From GCA-2720865 sp047630275 (GTDB taxonomy: Bacteria; Bdellovibrionota; Bacteriovoracia; Bacteriovoracales; Bacteriovoracaceae), in assembly GCA_047630275.1 (NCBI GenBank), contig JBLHVN010000002.1:186001-250000 (forward strand): a DNA stretch of 64,000 nt. Direction: 5' to 3'. The position numbers and the translations under genes were made by a program. The number at the start of each line of letters is the position of its first letter. The stretch's first letter is position 1. Positions 6,890 through 15,409 of this stretch are shown here, in pieces. The notes under the pieces were generated by a model that saw only the letters and a list, made by a program, of their open reading frames with translations, ran no database searches and had not been told where the DNA came from.

Positions 6890-9511
6890 TTATTTGCCCA
6901 TGAAGTTTAGGATGAAGTCTTTGCAGGATTTCTTGAAGCTTTTTCCTGCGGATAAGGCGCGGGCCTGGGCCACGAGTTCCTTGGAGTAGCCGGCCTTTTT
7001 CATGTCAGTGGCCAAGTTCTGTAGTCCGTCGTAGCGGTTATGCATGCGCGCTAAGCTTCCTATGGTGGATAGGTGATAGGAGGCCATCTTTTCATCAACA
7101 TTAGCTAGGATTGATTTAATATAGCCGGCCTGAATCTTTTCTCGGTAAACGCTAATGGCAAAAGAGTCTTCTTTAAAGTCACTATAGAGAAGCCTTAAAA
7201 AAGCGCGGCTTGTTTCATTCTTAGTGACGTCCCCTTGAAAGTTATCAAAGAACTGATTCATGGCCTTAACAAAGCCGAGACTTCGGTCATCAGGGCTTCT
7301 GATGCTCATAGAAGCATTATAAAATTCCACTAGCTCAAATAGGGCGCGATCTGGAAAGGGGTTATTCATCTTAACAAAGAGGCTCTCTTCTAAGGCCTCA
7401 ACAATGGGTTTTGCTACTTTAGTGAGATTCTCTCCGTGAAAATACCTTCTCACTTGTTCAGCCGTATATTCGTAAATATGATTAGAAGTTGAAATATTCA
7501 GATCCCCATATACCTCTTTATAAAGAACTAGCATCTCTTTAACGAGGGCCTCAGCATTCTCTAAATACTGAGGTCCCCTTTCTACAAGAGAGAAGCGCTG
7601 TTGAATGATGGCTTTGATCTGAAGGTGTTCATTGAACTCCCACTGCATATCCATGTCCCCAGAAAAGGCCTTTTTGATAAAGTCCTCCCAAGGCTTTTTA
7701 TAGTAATCTAAGAACCAAGATTTCTTTTCAGGAAAGTTATTTAGGATAATATTCTTCGTGGTATAAAAACTATTTTCAATTATCTGAGGGCGAGCGGCGC
7801 TTGAGTAGGCCTTCATAGACTCATCCATAATCTTTTGGGCCTTTGTAAATTGCTCATCTCCTTCAAGACCATGGACAAGCTTACTGGCCACATCGAACTC
7901 TTTTTCTGAGATTAGCTTATTAATACTTTGATCAAGATTAACCCCTTCATCAAAGCTAGAAATGGCCATCTTCCATTCATCCTTAGTCAGGCGGTTACTT
8001 TTACCCATTTCAACAAAGGCCTTTATATCGGCAAGTCCTCTAACCTTAGAGGCCTCATCAAGGATCTTTCCAAAAGAGGCTATCTTTCGGTAAGTTCCAT
8101 TAGCGGCCCCTAGGGCATTACTATTTTTAACCACAAAGGCGTCCGTTAGCCCGTAGTCATACTTTAAGATATCTATTCCAAATTTTTCGCAAAACTCATC
8201 TTGGTTAAGACCGAGCCTTTTAAATAAAGAACGGGCGTAGCCATTTTTACTAATATCAACAATCTTAGCCCCCGGAAGAACTTCAAACTGAACAACTCGG
8301 TTCTTATCCCCTCCCCACTTTATAGCAAAATCAATATCCTTTTTGGCCACGCTATAAAGGCCCCGTCCTCCAACTCCGTCAGAGGATTCCATGACCCCTT
8401 GAAATAAAATGCCACGAAAGGCCTCTTCAGTTCCGGTGCCATGGTACATAAGTGAGTTAGGAAAGAACTCATCTATGGGTTTATAAAGTCGGTCCGCCTC
8501 CACCCCATTCTCAGTAAAGGCGCGGGCAATACTCTCCTCGTCCCTAAAGTGAGAAAAAAGATAAGGCTTAAGAGGATCGATTGAATCATAGGTTCGCGAA
8601 AGAAGATCCACTGAAAATTCTTCATGAAGAAGCTTCGTTGCCGTGGGGTTTGTATAAGAGCGGTATCCTTTTTTAAGGGTACCATTGATCCATTCAGCGA
8701 ACTTCTCATTATTTAAATACGAACTTAGGGCGCGCCCCTCTAAGGCGCTTTTAATAACTTCTTTAACCGCTTGCCTATTTTCCCCCATCATCTCAAAGAG
8801 AACTTCTTTTTTAGGATGGGTCTTTCCATAAAGGGAGGCATACTGCATGGCCGTCAGCCTAAGATAACGAAGGGCCAGGAGCACCGGGTGATTTAATTTA
8901 AGCTTAGCAAAGCGAGTGCTAGCAAAGTCTTCAGCGCTAGAGAATACAATAGAGATCTTCCCCGTAAAGACTTCTTCAAGTCCATTACCAAAAGTCCCTT
9001 CACTTTTAAAACCAGACTTTCCTAAGCGGATCTTCTCGACTGGAATAAAACCTTGAGCAATCTCATCGCGCCCAATTTGAGAGCTTCGATCAAAGCGCTC
9101 CGGGGAGATAAGATCAATACTCTTAATCCCATAGTCTTCAGCGGAGACGATGATTGATTTATTAGTCACAATATCAATATCACTCTCTCCAATAATAAAA
9201 TCCCGCACATCAATGCTTTGAAGAGCTCGCAGCTCAGAGGCAATAGCATCAAACTCCTGAGGGGTTTTCGCCACAGATAATTTTCTTTTTAACCAATACA
9301 GAAAGTCCCGAGAAGTTCCTCCAAAGAATTCCGCCTCTGGGTCTTTTTCCCAGACAAGCTCAAAGAGGTTTACCTTCTTGGATAATTCAGACGCCAGCTC
9401 TTCAAAGTCTGAAAGGCTATAGACTGCGCTTTCAGATGAGGGCGCTCGATGGCCCACTCCCACAAAGGAGCATGAGGCCATGAAGAAGAGAAAGATTATT
9501 ACGATTCTCAC
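6890..9511 (-). CDS. large lipoprotein with NTase-like and ART-like segments
   Basis: An 873-residue protein starting at GTG. A lipobox (FMASC, Cys14) ends the signal peptide, so it is probably exported and lipid-anchored. Residues about 62-71 (FFGGTSRDFL) and 105-114 (GESDIDIV) resemble the G-G-x-x-R-D and D-x-D motifs of nucleotidyltransferase folds. Around residues 353-385, MYHGTGTEEAFRGILFQGV and GGRGLYSVAKKDIDFAIKW resemble an ADP-ribosyltransferase core (HGTG, then the Gly-Leu-Tyr-Ser strand). The remaining 450 residues are mostly helical. An enzyme that modifies nucleotides or proteins outside the cytoplasm, perhaps in prey, is an inference. Ends beside a copy of the 3'-end repeat. Confidence 0.65.
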   Translation of the reverse strand: MRIVIIFLFFMASCSFVGVGHRAPSSESAVYSLSDFEELASELSKKVNLFELVWEKDPEAEFFGGTSRDFLYWLKRKLSVAKTPQEFDAIASELRALQSIDVRDFIIGESDIDIVTNKSIIVSAEDYGIKSIDLISPERFDRSSQIGRDEIAQGFIPVEKIRLGKSGFKSEGTFGNGLEEVFTGKISIVFSSAEDFASTRFAKLKLNHPVLLALRYLRLTAMQYASLYGKTHPKKEVLFEMMGENRQAVKEVIKSALEGRALSSYLNNEKFAEWINGTLKKGYRSYTNPTATKLLHEEFSVDLLSRTYDSIDPLKPYLFSHFRDEESIARAFTENGVEADRLYKPIDEFFPNSLMYHGTGTEEAFRGILFQGVMESSDGVGGRGLYSVAKKDIDFAIKWGGDKNRVVQFEVLPGAKIVDISKNGYARSLFKRLGLNQDEFCEKFGIDILKYDYGLTDAFVVKNSNALGAANGTYRKIASFGKILDEASKVRGLADIKAFVEMGKSNRLTKDEWKMAISSFDEGVNLDQSINKLISEKEFDVASKLVHGLEGDEQFTKAQKIMDESMKAYSSAARPQIIENSFYTTKNIILNNFPEKKSWFLDYYKKPWEDFIKKAFSGDMDMQWEFNEHLQIKAIIQQRFSLVERGPQYLENAEALVKEMLVLYKEVYGDLNISTSNHIYEYTAEQVRRYFHGENLTKVAKPIVEALEESLFVKMNNPFPDRALFELVEFYNASMSIRSPDDRSLGFVKAMNQFFDNFQGDVTKNETSRAFLRLLYSDFKEDSFAISVYREKIQAGYIKSILANVDEKMASYHLSTIGSLARMHNRYDGLQNLATDMKKAGYSKELVAQARALSAGKSFKKSCKDFILNFMGK

Positions 9512-9685
9512 ACCGATCTTTTCGGTTTTTAAGAGATTAATCTTAAAAGTTAAGGTTTTGATTTTACTAGTTTTTTAGTGATAGATTCCTACAAGTCCCT
9601 AGATTACAAGAGTCTTTTTCTATAGTTTTAATTCATGGCTACTCCTCTTCTCATCCCTTAAAATGATTAAAACCACGGAGAAATC

Positions 9686-10177
9686 ATGAAACTAGCCCTT
9701 ATCTTAAGCTGCCTTATTAGCCTTCCTCTTTTTGCCGCAAACAGGCCCCATTTAAAGATCAAGATTCAAGATTCCTTCGTTTGTAAGGACGGAAAGTCTC
9801 AAGGTAGAAAGATCTATTCTCGCTTTTGCAAGGCCAAGAGCTTCAACTCAACAACCCTCTTCATCCACGCCGTTCCATCTGCCGAAGTCATCTTTGGCGA
9901 ACTTATGAGTAACGACGCCACTGAGATGGGAGATCTTTTTAGTTGGTGCGTAAATGAAATATCTGACGGGCGCATTGGTCCTAGCTGCGTTCTTGAAGTG
10001 ACTAATATTGAAAATGGTCAGAAGAATCAACTAAGCCTAAATATTTCTCAAAAAACGAATATGGCGGTTGTGAATGTCTCTAGCCTTCCTCATGGGGTTC
10101 GCTATAATGCTCGCATTGTTGAGACGGGTTCTGGGTCTAATGCTTCTACTGAGACTTTTGAAGTTGTGGTTCGTTAG
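9686..10177 (+). CDS. secreted protein, unknown function
   Basis: A 163-residue protein with a signal peptide (MKLALILSCLISLPLFA) and CGGAGAAATC before the ATG. The mature part has four Cys (in FVCKDG, RFCKAK, SWCVNE and PSCVLE), enough for two disulfides, and a beta-rich C-terminal half. It lies 8 bases before the HNH restriction gene, on the same strand, so the two may share a transcript, although a secreted protein and a cytoplasmic restriction enzyme are an unlikely functional pair. I do not recognise the family. Confidence 0.7.
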   Translation: MKLALILSCLISLPLFAANRPHLKIKIQDSFVCKDGKSQGRKIYSRFCKAKSFNSTTLFIHAVPSAEVIFGELMSNDATEMGDLFSWCVNEISDGRIGPSCVLEVTNIENGQKNQLSLNISQKTNMAVVNVSSLPHGVRYNARIVETGSGSNASTETFEVVVR

Positions 10178-10185
10178 GCCGTCAC

Positions 10186-11100
10186 ATGAGTAATATAGAT
10201 AAATTCCTAGATTGGTATCGCTCAATTAATAAAAATAAGTTCAATACTAAGTACTCCCCCCATAAGCCCATCACAATCCTCTTCGCTCTTTCAAAGGCCT
10301 TGAAGGATCAAAGATGGATTGAATATAACCAAGACCGAAATTTTTTAGAAGATTTTATCGGCGAGTTCTCTAATTTTAAATCAACTCCAAACTGCCTACA
10401 GCCTCTTTACAGGCTTAATAATGACAACAAAAGTGAAGACGTATGGGAGATTTCCCCCACATCACTATCTCCAAATAAATCAGGGGACATCAGTCAATCA
10501 GAGGCAACAAAAGAGAACTTTAAAGCTGGATTTTCAGAAGAGTATTATAATTATTTTAGTCAAAATAAAGCACTAACTGCTCGCCTTATCGAAAACATAA
10601 TTGATGACAACTTTACTCACAGTTTAAAAGACTACTTCTATTCTCTCCTAGGCTTTGAGTCATCCAGTATCATTACACTTGATTCAGAAGACGTTAGTAA
10701 GACAATAACTGTCTCTAAAAGAGATCCAAACTTCCCACGAAAGATCCTGGCACTCTATGATAATCAATGCTGCTTTTGCAGACTAAAGATCAACTTCAAC
10801 CTAAAGTCCTTCAACATGGAAGCGGCCCACATAAAATGGAAGGCCCGTGGCGGAGACTGCATCGAAACAAACGGCATGTCCCTATGCCCTACTCACCACG
10901 CCACCTTTGACCGAGGTCTTTGGACTCTCGATAGAGACTATAAAATTGAATTAAGTAAGTATCTAATGATCAAAGTTCAAAGTGATATTTTCTTTAAGCC
11001 CTTTGTGGGGCAATCGATTAGGGAATCCATCATGGATCCAGCTCTTCTTCCGGATCAGGAGAACTTGGAATGGCACCGGGAATCTATATTTAAAAGCTAG
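10186..11100 (+). CDS. HNH restriction endonuclease, phosphorothioate-dependent McrA-like
   Basis: A 304-residue protein. The N-terminal 100 residues contain YSPHKPITILFALSKAL (23-39), a pattern typical of the sulfur-binding domain of type IV enzymes that cut phosphorothioate-modified DNA (ScoMcrA relatives). The C-terminal half is an HNH nuclease: RDPNFPRKILALYDNQCCFC, then EAAHIKWKARGGD with the catalytic His, then NGMSLCPTHHATFDRGLWTLD. Known for the family: restriction of modified incoming DNA. No dnd modification genes are visible here, which fits a purely restrictive role. It is convergent with a second nuclease-like gene at 11114-11605. The sulfur-binding assignment is by motif only. 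Confidence 0.8.
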   Translation: MSNIDKFLDWYRSINKNKFNTKYSPHKPITILFALSKALKDQRWIEYNQDRNFLEDFIGEFSNFKSTPNCLQPLYRLNNDNKSEDVWEISPTSLSPNKSGDISQSEATKENFKAGFSEEYYNYFSQNKALTARLIENIIDDNFTHSLKDYFYSLLGFESSSIITLDSEDVSKTITVSKRDPNFPRKILALYDNQCCFCRLKINFNLKSFNMEAAHIKWKARGGDCIETNGMSLCPTHHATFDRGLWTLDRDYKIELSKYLMIKVQSDIFFKPFVGQSIRESIMDPALLPDQENLEWHRESIFKS

Positions 11101-11113
11101 TTTTTTGAGATTA

Positions 11114-11605
11114 TTATTTTATATCTTCTTTTTTAGTTATTGATTTCTCGCCAATGTTAATGAGATACCTTTCGATTAAGGACTTTTCTTGTGGAATAAG
11201 ATTTAAACTAATTGTAGGTTTGGCGGACTTATATTTTTTAAACTTGAGAAAGTCTTGAATAAGTTCCAAATGATAGTGTCTAAAGATCAGTTCATCATTG
11301 TCTATATTTATATTTACCCATATCAAAATATCAAAACGATTTTCAGGATTGATTGAGGTGCTATTGTTTTTTCCGACAGTACCTTTCACTTCATATCGTT
11401 TTCCATCTTTTCCTATCAGGTCCCACTCTCGACGATCAGGATAATCTTTTTTAAGACTATAAATAGCGGAACAAAGGCCCTCAGTGAAACCCTCACTTGA
11501 ACGTGGGCTATCCCCAAACCCCATTAATTGGTGAAGAGTGATAAGTTCTTTATACTTACTATAATATCTAATTAAATTTTCTATGTTGAGATCTAGTTTT
11601 TCCAC
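11114..11605 (-). CDS. PD-(D/E)xK nuclease-like protein
   Basis: A 163-residue protein with a GTG start and no clear Shine-Dalgarno. RREWDLIGKDGKRYEVKGT (about residues 58-76) has the Asp...Glu-x-Lys spacing of the PD-(D/E)xK nuclease core, and the preceding FTEGLCSAIYSLKKDY matches the helix that usually comes before it in such restriction-enzyme-like proteins. Its 3' end faces the phosphorothioate-dependent HNH gene 13 bases away. Its role may be restriction, but no methylase or partner gene is linked on its strand. The fold is inferred from a short motif. Confidence 0.6.
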   Translation of the reverse strand: MEKLDLNIENLIRYYSKYKELITLHQLMGFGDSPRSSEGFTEGLCSAIYSLKKDYPDRREWDLIGKDGKRYEVKGTVGKNNSTSINPENRFDILIWVNINIDNDELIFRHYHLELIQDFLKFKKYKSAKPTISLNLIPQEKSLIERYLINIGEKSITKKEDIK

Positions 11606-11635
11606 AATTAAATAATCGTCTAAACTTCAATAAAA

Positions 11636-11926
11636 CTATCTTACAAAGCAAAGCCAGAGAGCCGCTTTAATAAGCTTTCCTGGTCCACTGATGGCCTTAT
11701 CCACATCTTTCATAGTTGCGATCTTTTTAGAACCACTTCCTTCACAGATTTTATCTCCGCGGACATTAAAAAGTGTTTTCGAACCGCTTCCTTCACAGAT
11801 TTTATCGCCGCGGATATTGAAAATCGTTGCTGATCCACTTGATTTACAGATCTTTTCACCACGAACATTGGCCACTGTTCTTGAACCTTCCTTAAGCCTA
11901 CTTCCGTCAAATTTTAATGCTCCCAT
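11636..11926 (-). CDS. small protein of three 17-residue repeats
   Basis: A 96-residue protein starting TAATG, overlapping the stop codon of the ion-channel gene by one base, so translation is coupled. Residues about 14-66 are three near-identical 17-residue units of the form GS-x-T-h-x-N-h-RG-(D/E)-KIC-(E/K)-x-S, the start of a fourth follows. The regular pattern of hydrophobic and Gly residues suggests a small beta-structure. It ends with a hydrophobic stretch (LIKAALWLCFV). I do not recognise the family. As last gene of a nuclease-channel operon it might be a sensor or immunity subunit, but that is conjecture. Frames on the opposite strand are shadows of the repeats. Confidence 0.7.
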   Translation of the reverse strand: MGALKFDGSRLKEGSRTVANVRGEKICKSSGSATIFNIRGDKICEGSGSKTLFNVRGDKICEGSGSKKIATMKDVDKAISGPGKLIKAALWLCFVR

Positions 11927-13611
11927 TACGCTGCCACCTTTTTAGAGTTGATTGATGAGAATTCACCTTTATTGTATTTCATCTTTAATTCTTCCATCGA
12001 TTGAGGGTCTTCAGCTAAAATGATAAACTTAGCGTCATATTTATCTGAATCGGCACAATTTGATTGAGCCTCACAAACTTCGCTTTGAGTGGGAGAGAGA
12101 AAAATACGTGTTTTTCTCTTTTCATTAAACTTATCACTTCCCCAAATGCCATCATCAGTTTCATTTTTTGCGCGGTAATAAAGTCCTACGAGGCCATAAC
12201 CTCTTTCCGCAAATTCTGTAAGATAATTAAAATATCCTTCTACATTTTCATCCTCTTTTAAGTCCATTAGATAGATTTCTTTTCCCTCTTTCTTTAAAAG
12301 CCTCTTATAAACGTTTAGAACATCATCCTGAAGAACAGACTGGCTAAAGACGTTAGAGAAGAGTGATTCCTTACTTATAATTTCCACATCAGGATAATCA
12401 GAAAAAAGAGCCTTATTTGTTTTACAAAAGACTTCACAAATTATCTTTGGAAAGCTCGAAACGTTCTTTACGCCCTTAAAAAGGTTTTTAATCGTTTTCA
12501 TAGTGAAAAGAATTCGAGCATCTCTAGCATTTGCTGAATTGATGGTATCTCCTTGGGTTATTCCAATATCCTCATCGTAGACAATAACAATCCGTTCAGC
12601 TTCCCAAATAGCCAGTTTATCTAGTTCATCAGCATTTGAGTAATCAACATTAATGTATTCAAACTTAGGATTGTTATAAACACTAGCTGCGTGGGCCGAT
12701 TCAAATCGATTTCGGATTTCACTTTTATCAAATGAACCCAGGACAATGGCCCTTTGCTCGTTTGCATCAGTAATATGCTCAACTAATTTTGGAATCATAT
12801 GATTCCATCCTACGATGACAAAATCACCCTTCTTAACAGAGGCCATGCCTACTCCTTTATCTATAATTTCGAAAATACCTTTATATGTGTTTGAGAGAAC
12901 CCCAATAATTGATGCGTAAACAAAGAGTCCAAAAGTAGATCCTAGAAACGCTGTAACTTTTAAGAGTGGCCCTAGAGCATTCTTATATGAATCCCCGTAA
13001 GGACTCGTAAAAATCTCAAGTCCCCAATTAATACTTTCTTTAAACGAAGTATCTATTCCTAGATAAACCGAATACTCGTGATGCATAAACGAGAAGATAC
13101 TCCCGAAAACTAATAAGACTGCGAGGTTTGCCCCAAGAACAAGACCCTGACCGTAAAGCTTATAGCGAAAAAAGTTTAAGATCCCTTCAAACACCGCCTT
13201 ATTTTTAGTAAACAAACGAGTTAACCTTAAAAGTTTTAACGCCCTAAGAGCTCTAATGGCCTTTAGGTCCATCTGAGTCGTTCCAAATATCAGGCTTACT
13301 AAGTCTGGTAGAAGGGCAAGGAAATCCACAACTGTAAAAGGAATACTAAATAAAGACCCATACTTTGTTTTGCCTTGTCTTTTTTTATAAGCATAGAAAA
13401 CAGCGAACCTAGCAACAAAGTCAGTTAAAAAGACATAAAAAACAATATCGTCAAACCAAGCTGGTATTAGAGAATCCCCAAAGGAGTAAGCCATTACCGA
13501 TTCAGCACCTGTCACTAAGGCAAGAATAGATAGAACCGCTGTATAGTAGTTATTATTATCCAAAAAATCATGAATTTTAATTCGTATAGGCTCCGGTCTC
13601 TCTCCACTCAT
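11926..13611 (-). CDS. voltage-sensor ion channel with RCK-like C-terminus
   Basis: A 561-residue protein. Residues about 20-225 form a six-helix ion-channel unit: the S4 segment (about 119-134, IRALRALKLLRLTRLF) has Arg/Lys at every third position, and the pore loop lies at 195-210. The selectivity filter reads TSPYGD where potassium channels have T-V-G-Y-G-D, so selectivity may differ. From about 262 onward, GDFVIVGWNHMIPKLVEHI begins a Rossmann-like RCK (TrkA-N) ligand-binding domain. Its start overlaps the membrane HNH gene by 4 bases (ATGA) and its stop overlaps the small repeat gene by one base, so the three form a coupled operon. A defence role is inferred from the nuclease partner and the surrounding genes. 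Confidence 0.8.
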   Translation of the reverse strand: MSGERPEPIRIKIHDFLDNNNYYTAVLSILALVTGAESVMAYSFGDSLIPAWFDDIVFYVFLTDFVARFAVFYAYKKRQGKTKYGSLFSIPFTVVDFLALLPDLVSLIFGTTQMDLKAIRALRALKLLRLTRLFTKNKAVFEGILNFFRYKLYGQGLVLGANLAVLLVFGSIFSFMHHEYSVYLGIDTSFKESINWGLEIFTSPYGDSYKNALGPLLKVTAFLGSTFGLFVYASIIGVLSNTYKGIFEIIDKGVGMASVKKGDFVIVGWNHMIPKLVEHITDANEQRAIVLGSFDKSEIRNRFESAHAASVYNNPKFEYINVDYSNADELDKLAIWEAERIVIVYDEDIGITQGDTINSANARDARILFTMKTIKNLFKGVKNVSSFPKIICEVFCKTNKALFSDYPDVEIISKESLFSNVFSQSVLQDDVLNVYKRLLKKEGKEIYLMDLKEDENVEGYFNYLTEFAERGYGLVGLYYRAKNETDDGIWGSDKFNEKRKTRIFLSPTQSEVCEAQSNCADSDKYDAKFIILAEDPQSMEELKMKYNKGEFSSINSKKVAA

Positions 13612-14243
13612 GCTGCTTCTCTCTTTTTCAAAGGCATCTTGGCCATTCTCTCATTCACATATCTAGTCATTTCATTATTTTTTTTCAATATGGCTTCTAG
13701 TCTATCAATACTAAAGTAAGCCTTGTAATCGCCATTTCCTTTAGATCGATTACAACTAATGCAAAGTGGAATCGCATTATTAACCCAGTACTCGCCGTCA
13801 TTATGCTTCATCTTAAAATTCCCTCCACTACTTTTAGGAATCATAAAGTGATCGAGATCTAGACCGTTCTCTTTATCCCCGCAATTAGCGCATTGATTAT
13901 CAAAGAGATCTAGAAGATGGAGTAAGAATTTTTTTCGGTAGCGTTTTTCAATTCGATTTTGTCTTTTGAAGTTTGATTGCCTAACCCAGTAATGATCTAC
14001 GTTGTCCGAGAAGTCATTAGCGTTCATTGCTTTCTCATAAGCGAGTCTTTTCTCCTCTCGCTTTGCTGCCCTGGCTCCAATGACTAAGAAAGCAGTTAGG
14101 CATACAACAGAGCCACTCAGAACTTGTATCCAAGTATCCAAAGATGCAAACCACTCATAGATTTTCACACAAGCTACAATTATCACCCCAATTGTATAGA
14201 GGGCCATATCAAAAGCAGTTGTTCGTTTTTTTCGTCTCGCCAT
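13608..14243 (-). CDS. membrane-anchored HNH nuclease
   Basis: A 211-residue protein. Two hydrophobic segments (about residues 12-29 and 36-57) place it in the membrane. A basic linker leads to an HNH domain: CANCGDKENGLDLDHFMIP (118-136, with Cys118, Cys121 and His132), then NNAIPLCISCNRSKGN (155-170, with Cys161, Cys164 and Asn165). The Cys pairs bind structural zinc and the His acts in DNA cleavage in this family. It is the first gene of a coupled operon with an ion channel and a small repeat protein. A nuclease held at the membrane beside a channel suggests an effector that acts on entering DNA or on infection, but this is inference. Confidence 0.8.
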   Translation of the reverse strand: MARRKKRTTAFDMALYTIGVIIVACVKIYEWFASLDTWIQVLSGSVVCLTAFLVIGARAAKREEKRLAYEKAMNANDFSDNVDHYWVRQSNFKRQNRIEKRYRKKFLLHLLDLFDNQCANCGDKENGLDLDHFMIPKSSGGNFKMKHNDGEYWVNNAIPLCISCNRSKGNGDYKAYFSIDRLEAILKKNNEMTRYVNERMAKMPLKKREAA

Positions 14244-14377
14244 TGACTAAACTAATCGGAAAATAGGCATTTTGACTTTAGGCTTAAAAGTGACATAACT
14301 ATCTAATTTAACTAGTTAATTTCGACATATAGCAATAAATATTGATCAACATCCTCATAGTTCAATTTATAACTACG

Positions 14378-14403
14378 AAAGGGCGCGCCAGCGCCCTTTT
14401 TTA
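14378..14403. terminator. rho-independent terminator
   Basis: Stem AAAGGGCGC/GCGCCCTTT with loop GCCA followed by TTTTA on the plus strand. On the minus strand it directly follows the 3' end of the DnaB-like gene and its 3'-end repeat, with TTTCG after the stem. It probably ends that minus-strand transcript. Confidence 0.75.
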
Positions 14404-14406
14404 TTT

Positions 14407-15123
14407 CTACAAGTAACCAGGTACCTCAGGACGAGCAAAATACTTCCGCCCATCATGAATAAAGAAAACTTTATTAAAAAGCCCAAGATCAAGCTCATTA
14501 GGCAATCGAATATCAGAGAGCCCAGGCTCCCGCCCATCCGCCTCTCTATCTACTTGAGAGATAAAGATCAAAGTACAGGACTTATCCATGGCAAAGCGTT
14601 TAAGCTCTTCCACTTGAGTTTGAAGCGAAGGAAGACTTCTTTTTTGATCAAGGAGCTGAAGATAATCAATGGCCACAAGAGAGCCAGGGCTCGCCTTACT
14701 TATAATGTACTGGCTACTTATCTCATCAGAAAAATCAAAATGCAGGAACTCATTATTCCCTCCCACAGACTCATCTATATCGGCCACCTTAGAGAGAACA
14801 TCTTTAAACGTATATTCCAAGGAGAAGAAAAAACACTGCCTTGATTCCTTCATCCCTTGCACCAAAAGCTCTAGGGCAAAACGAGTCTTCCCATGCCCAG
14901 GGCGCGCCGCAAGCAGCATAAGGTCTCCCTCATTCAAAAAACCAAGAATCTCATTTTGATTTCGAGGAAAAACCTCCCCGCTCTTACTCGCAAGCAAACT
15001 CCAAGAAGAAAATCCCTCAATCTTAGCGACTTTATCCAAAGCCTCATTCAAAGAAATCCCCTCCAAGCGCTTAAGCTCTTTGGCCTTCTTCTTCAAAACG
15101 TAAATAGGTGCTGATAGTTTCAC
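14407..15123 (-). CDS. stand-alone DnaB/KaiC-like ATPase
   Basis: A 238-residue protein. The GTG at 15123 is preferred because GGAGGTTTCA lies right before it; the longer frame would begin inside that ribosome site. The N-terminal 50 residues (LKKKAKELKRLEGISLNEAL, then IEGFSSWSLL) are a helical module seen in a group of such proteins. The ATPase core is that of the replicative helicase C-terminal domain: Walker A ARPGHGKT (73-80), Walker B GSLVAIDYLQLL. It lacks the DnaB N-terminal domain. The last six residues, EVPGYL, are encoded by the 3'-end repeat. It may load or remodel DNA; the role is unknown. Confidence 0.75.
   Translation of the reverse strand: MKLSAPIYVLKKKAKELKRLEGISLNEALDKVAKIEGFSSWSLLASKSGEVFPRNQNEILGFLNEGDLMLLAARPGHGKTRFALELLVQGMKESRQCFFFSLEYTFKDVLSKVADIDESVGGNNEFLHFDFSDEISSQYIISKASPGSLVAIDYLQLLDQKRSLPSLQTQVEELKRFAMDKSCTLIFISQVDREADGREPGLSDIRLPNELDLGLFNKVFFIHDGRKYFARPEVPGYL
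14410..14425 (-). repeat. 3'-end repeat copy forming the C-terminus of the DnaB-like gene
   Basis: On the minus strand GGTACCTGGTTACTTG then TAG, so the repeat supplies the last residues (VPGYL) and is followed by GAAATAAAAAAGG, leading into the terminator. The transporter gene at 39051 ends the same way (VPGHL). Confidence 0.9.
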
Positions 15124-15409
15124 TGAAACCTCCAATTGTAGGTTCTTAAAACATTCCCTTCTTCTGCCTTAAACCTCAATTAAAGGTTAAAACTTTATTG
15201 ATTTGTAATCCTGCACTCTGTGCTTTCCCTTTGAAGGGGGGTGGCGTGGAAACAACGCAGATGTAGGATAAATGGTGTATTGAATTGGGGCAATGGGCTG
15301 TGCGAAACAATGTCACCTGAGTATAATTTTACTTTTAACAGAGACTAGTTTTTAACTATTCGTTTGTCCAAAACGAGTATTAGAGAAATCGGCTGAGCAA
15401 TGGGAAGTT

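Noticed and set aside
11691..11945. Open frames in other frames of the small repeat gene
   Set aside because: The repeats keep all frames open; only the minus frame that is coupled by TAATG to the channel gene has a start with context.
14893..15114. Plus-strand frames over the DnaB-like gene
   Set aside because: Shadows; the minus strand has Walker motifs and a good ribosome site.
15136..15409. Possible structured RNA (G-rich stretch near 15230)
   Set aside because: No promoter-terminator pair or stable symmetric stem that I could find; nothing definite in this interval.
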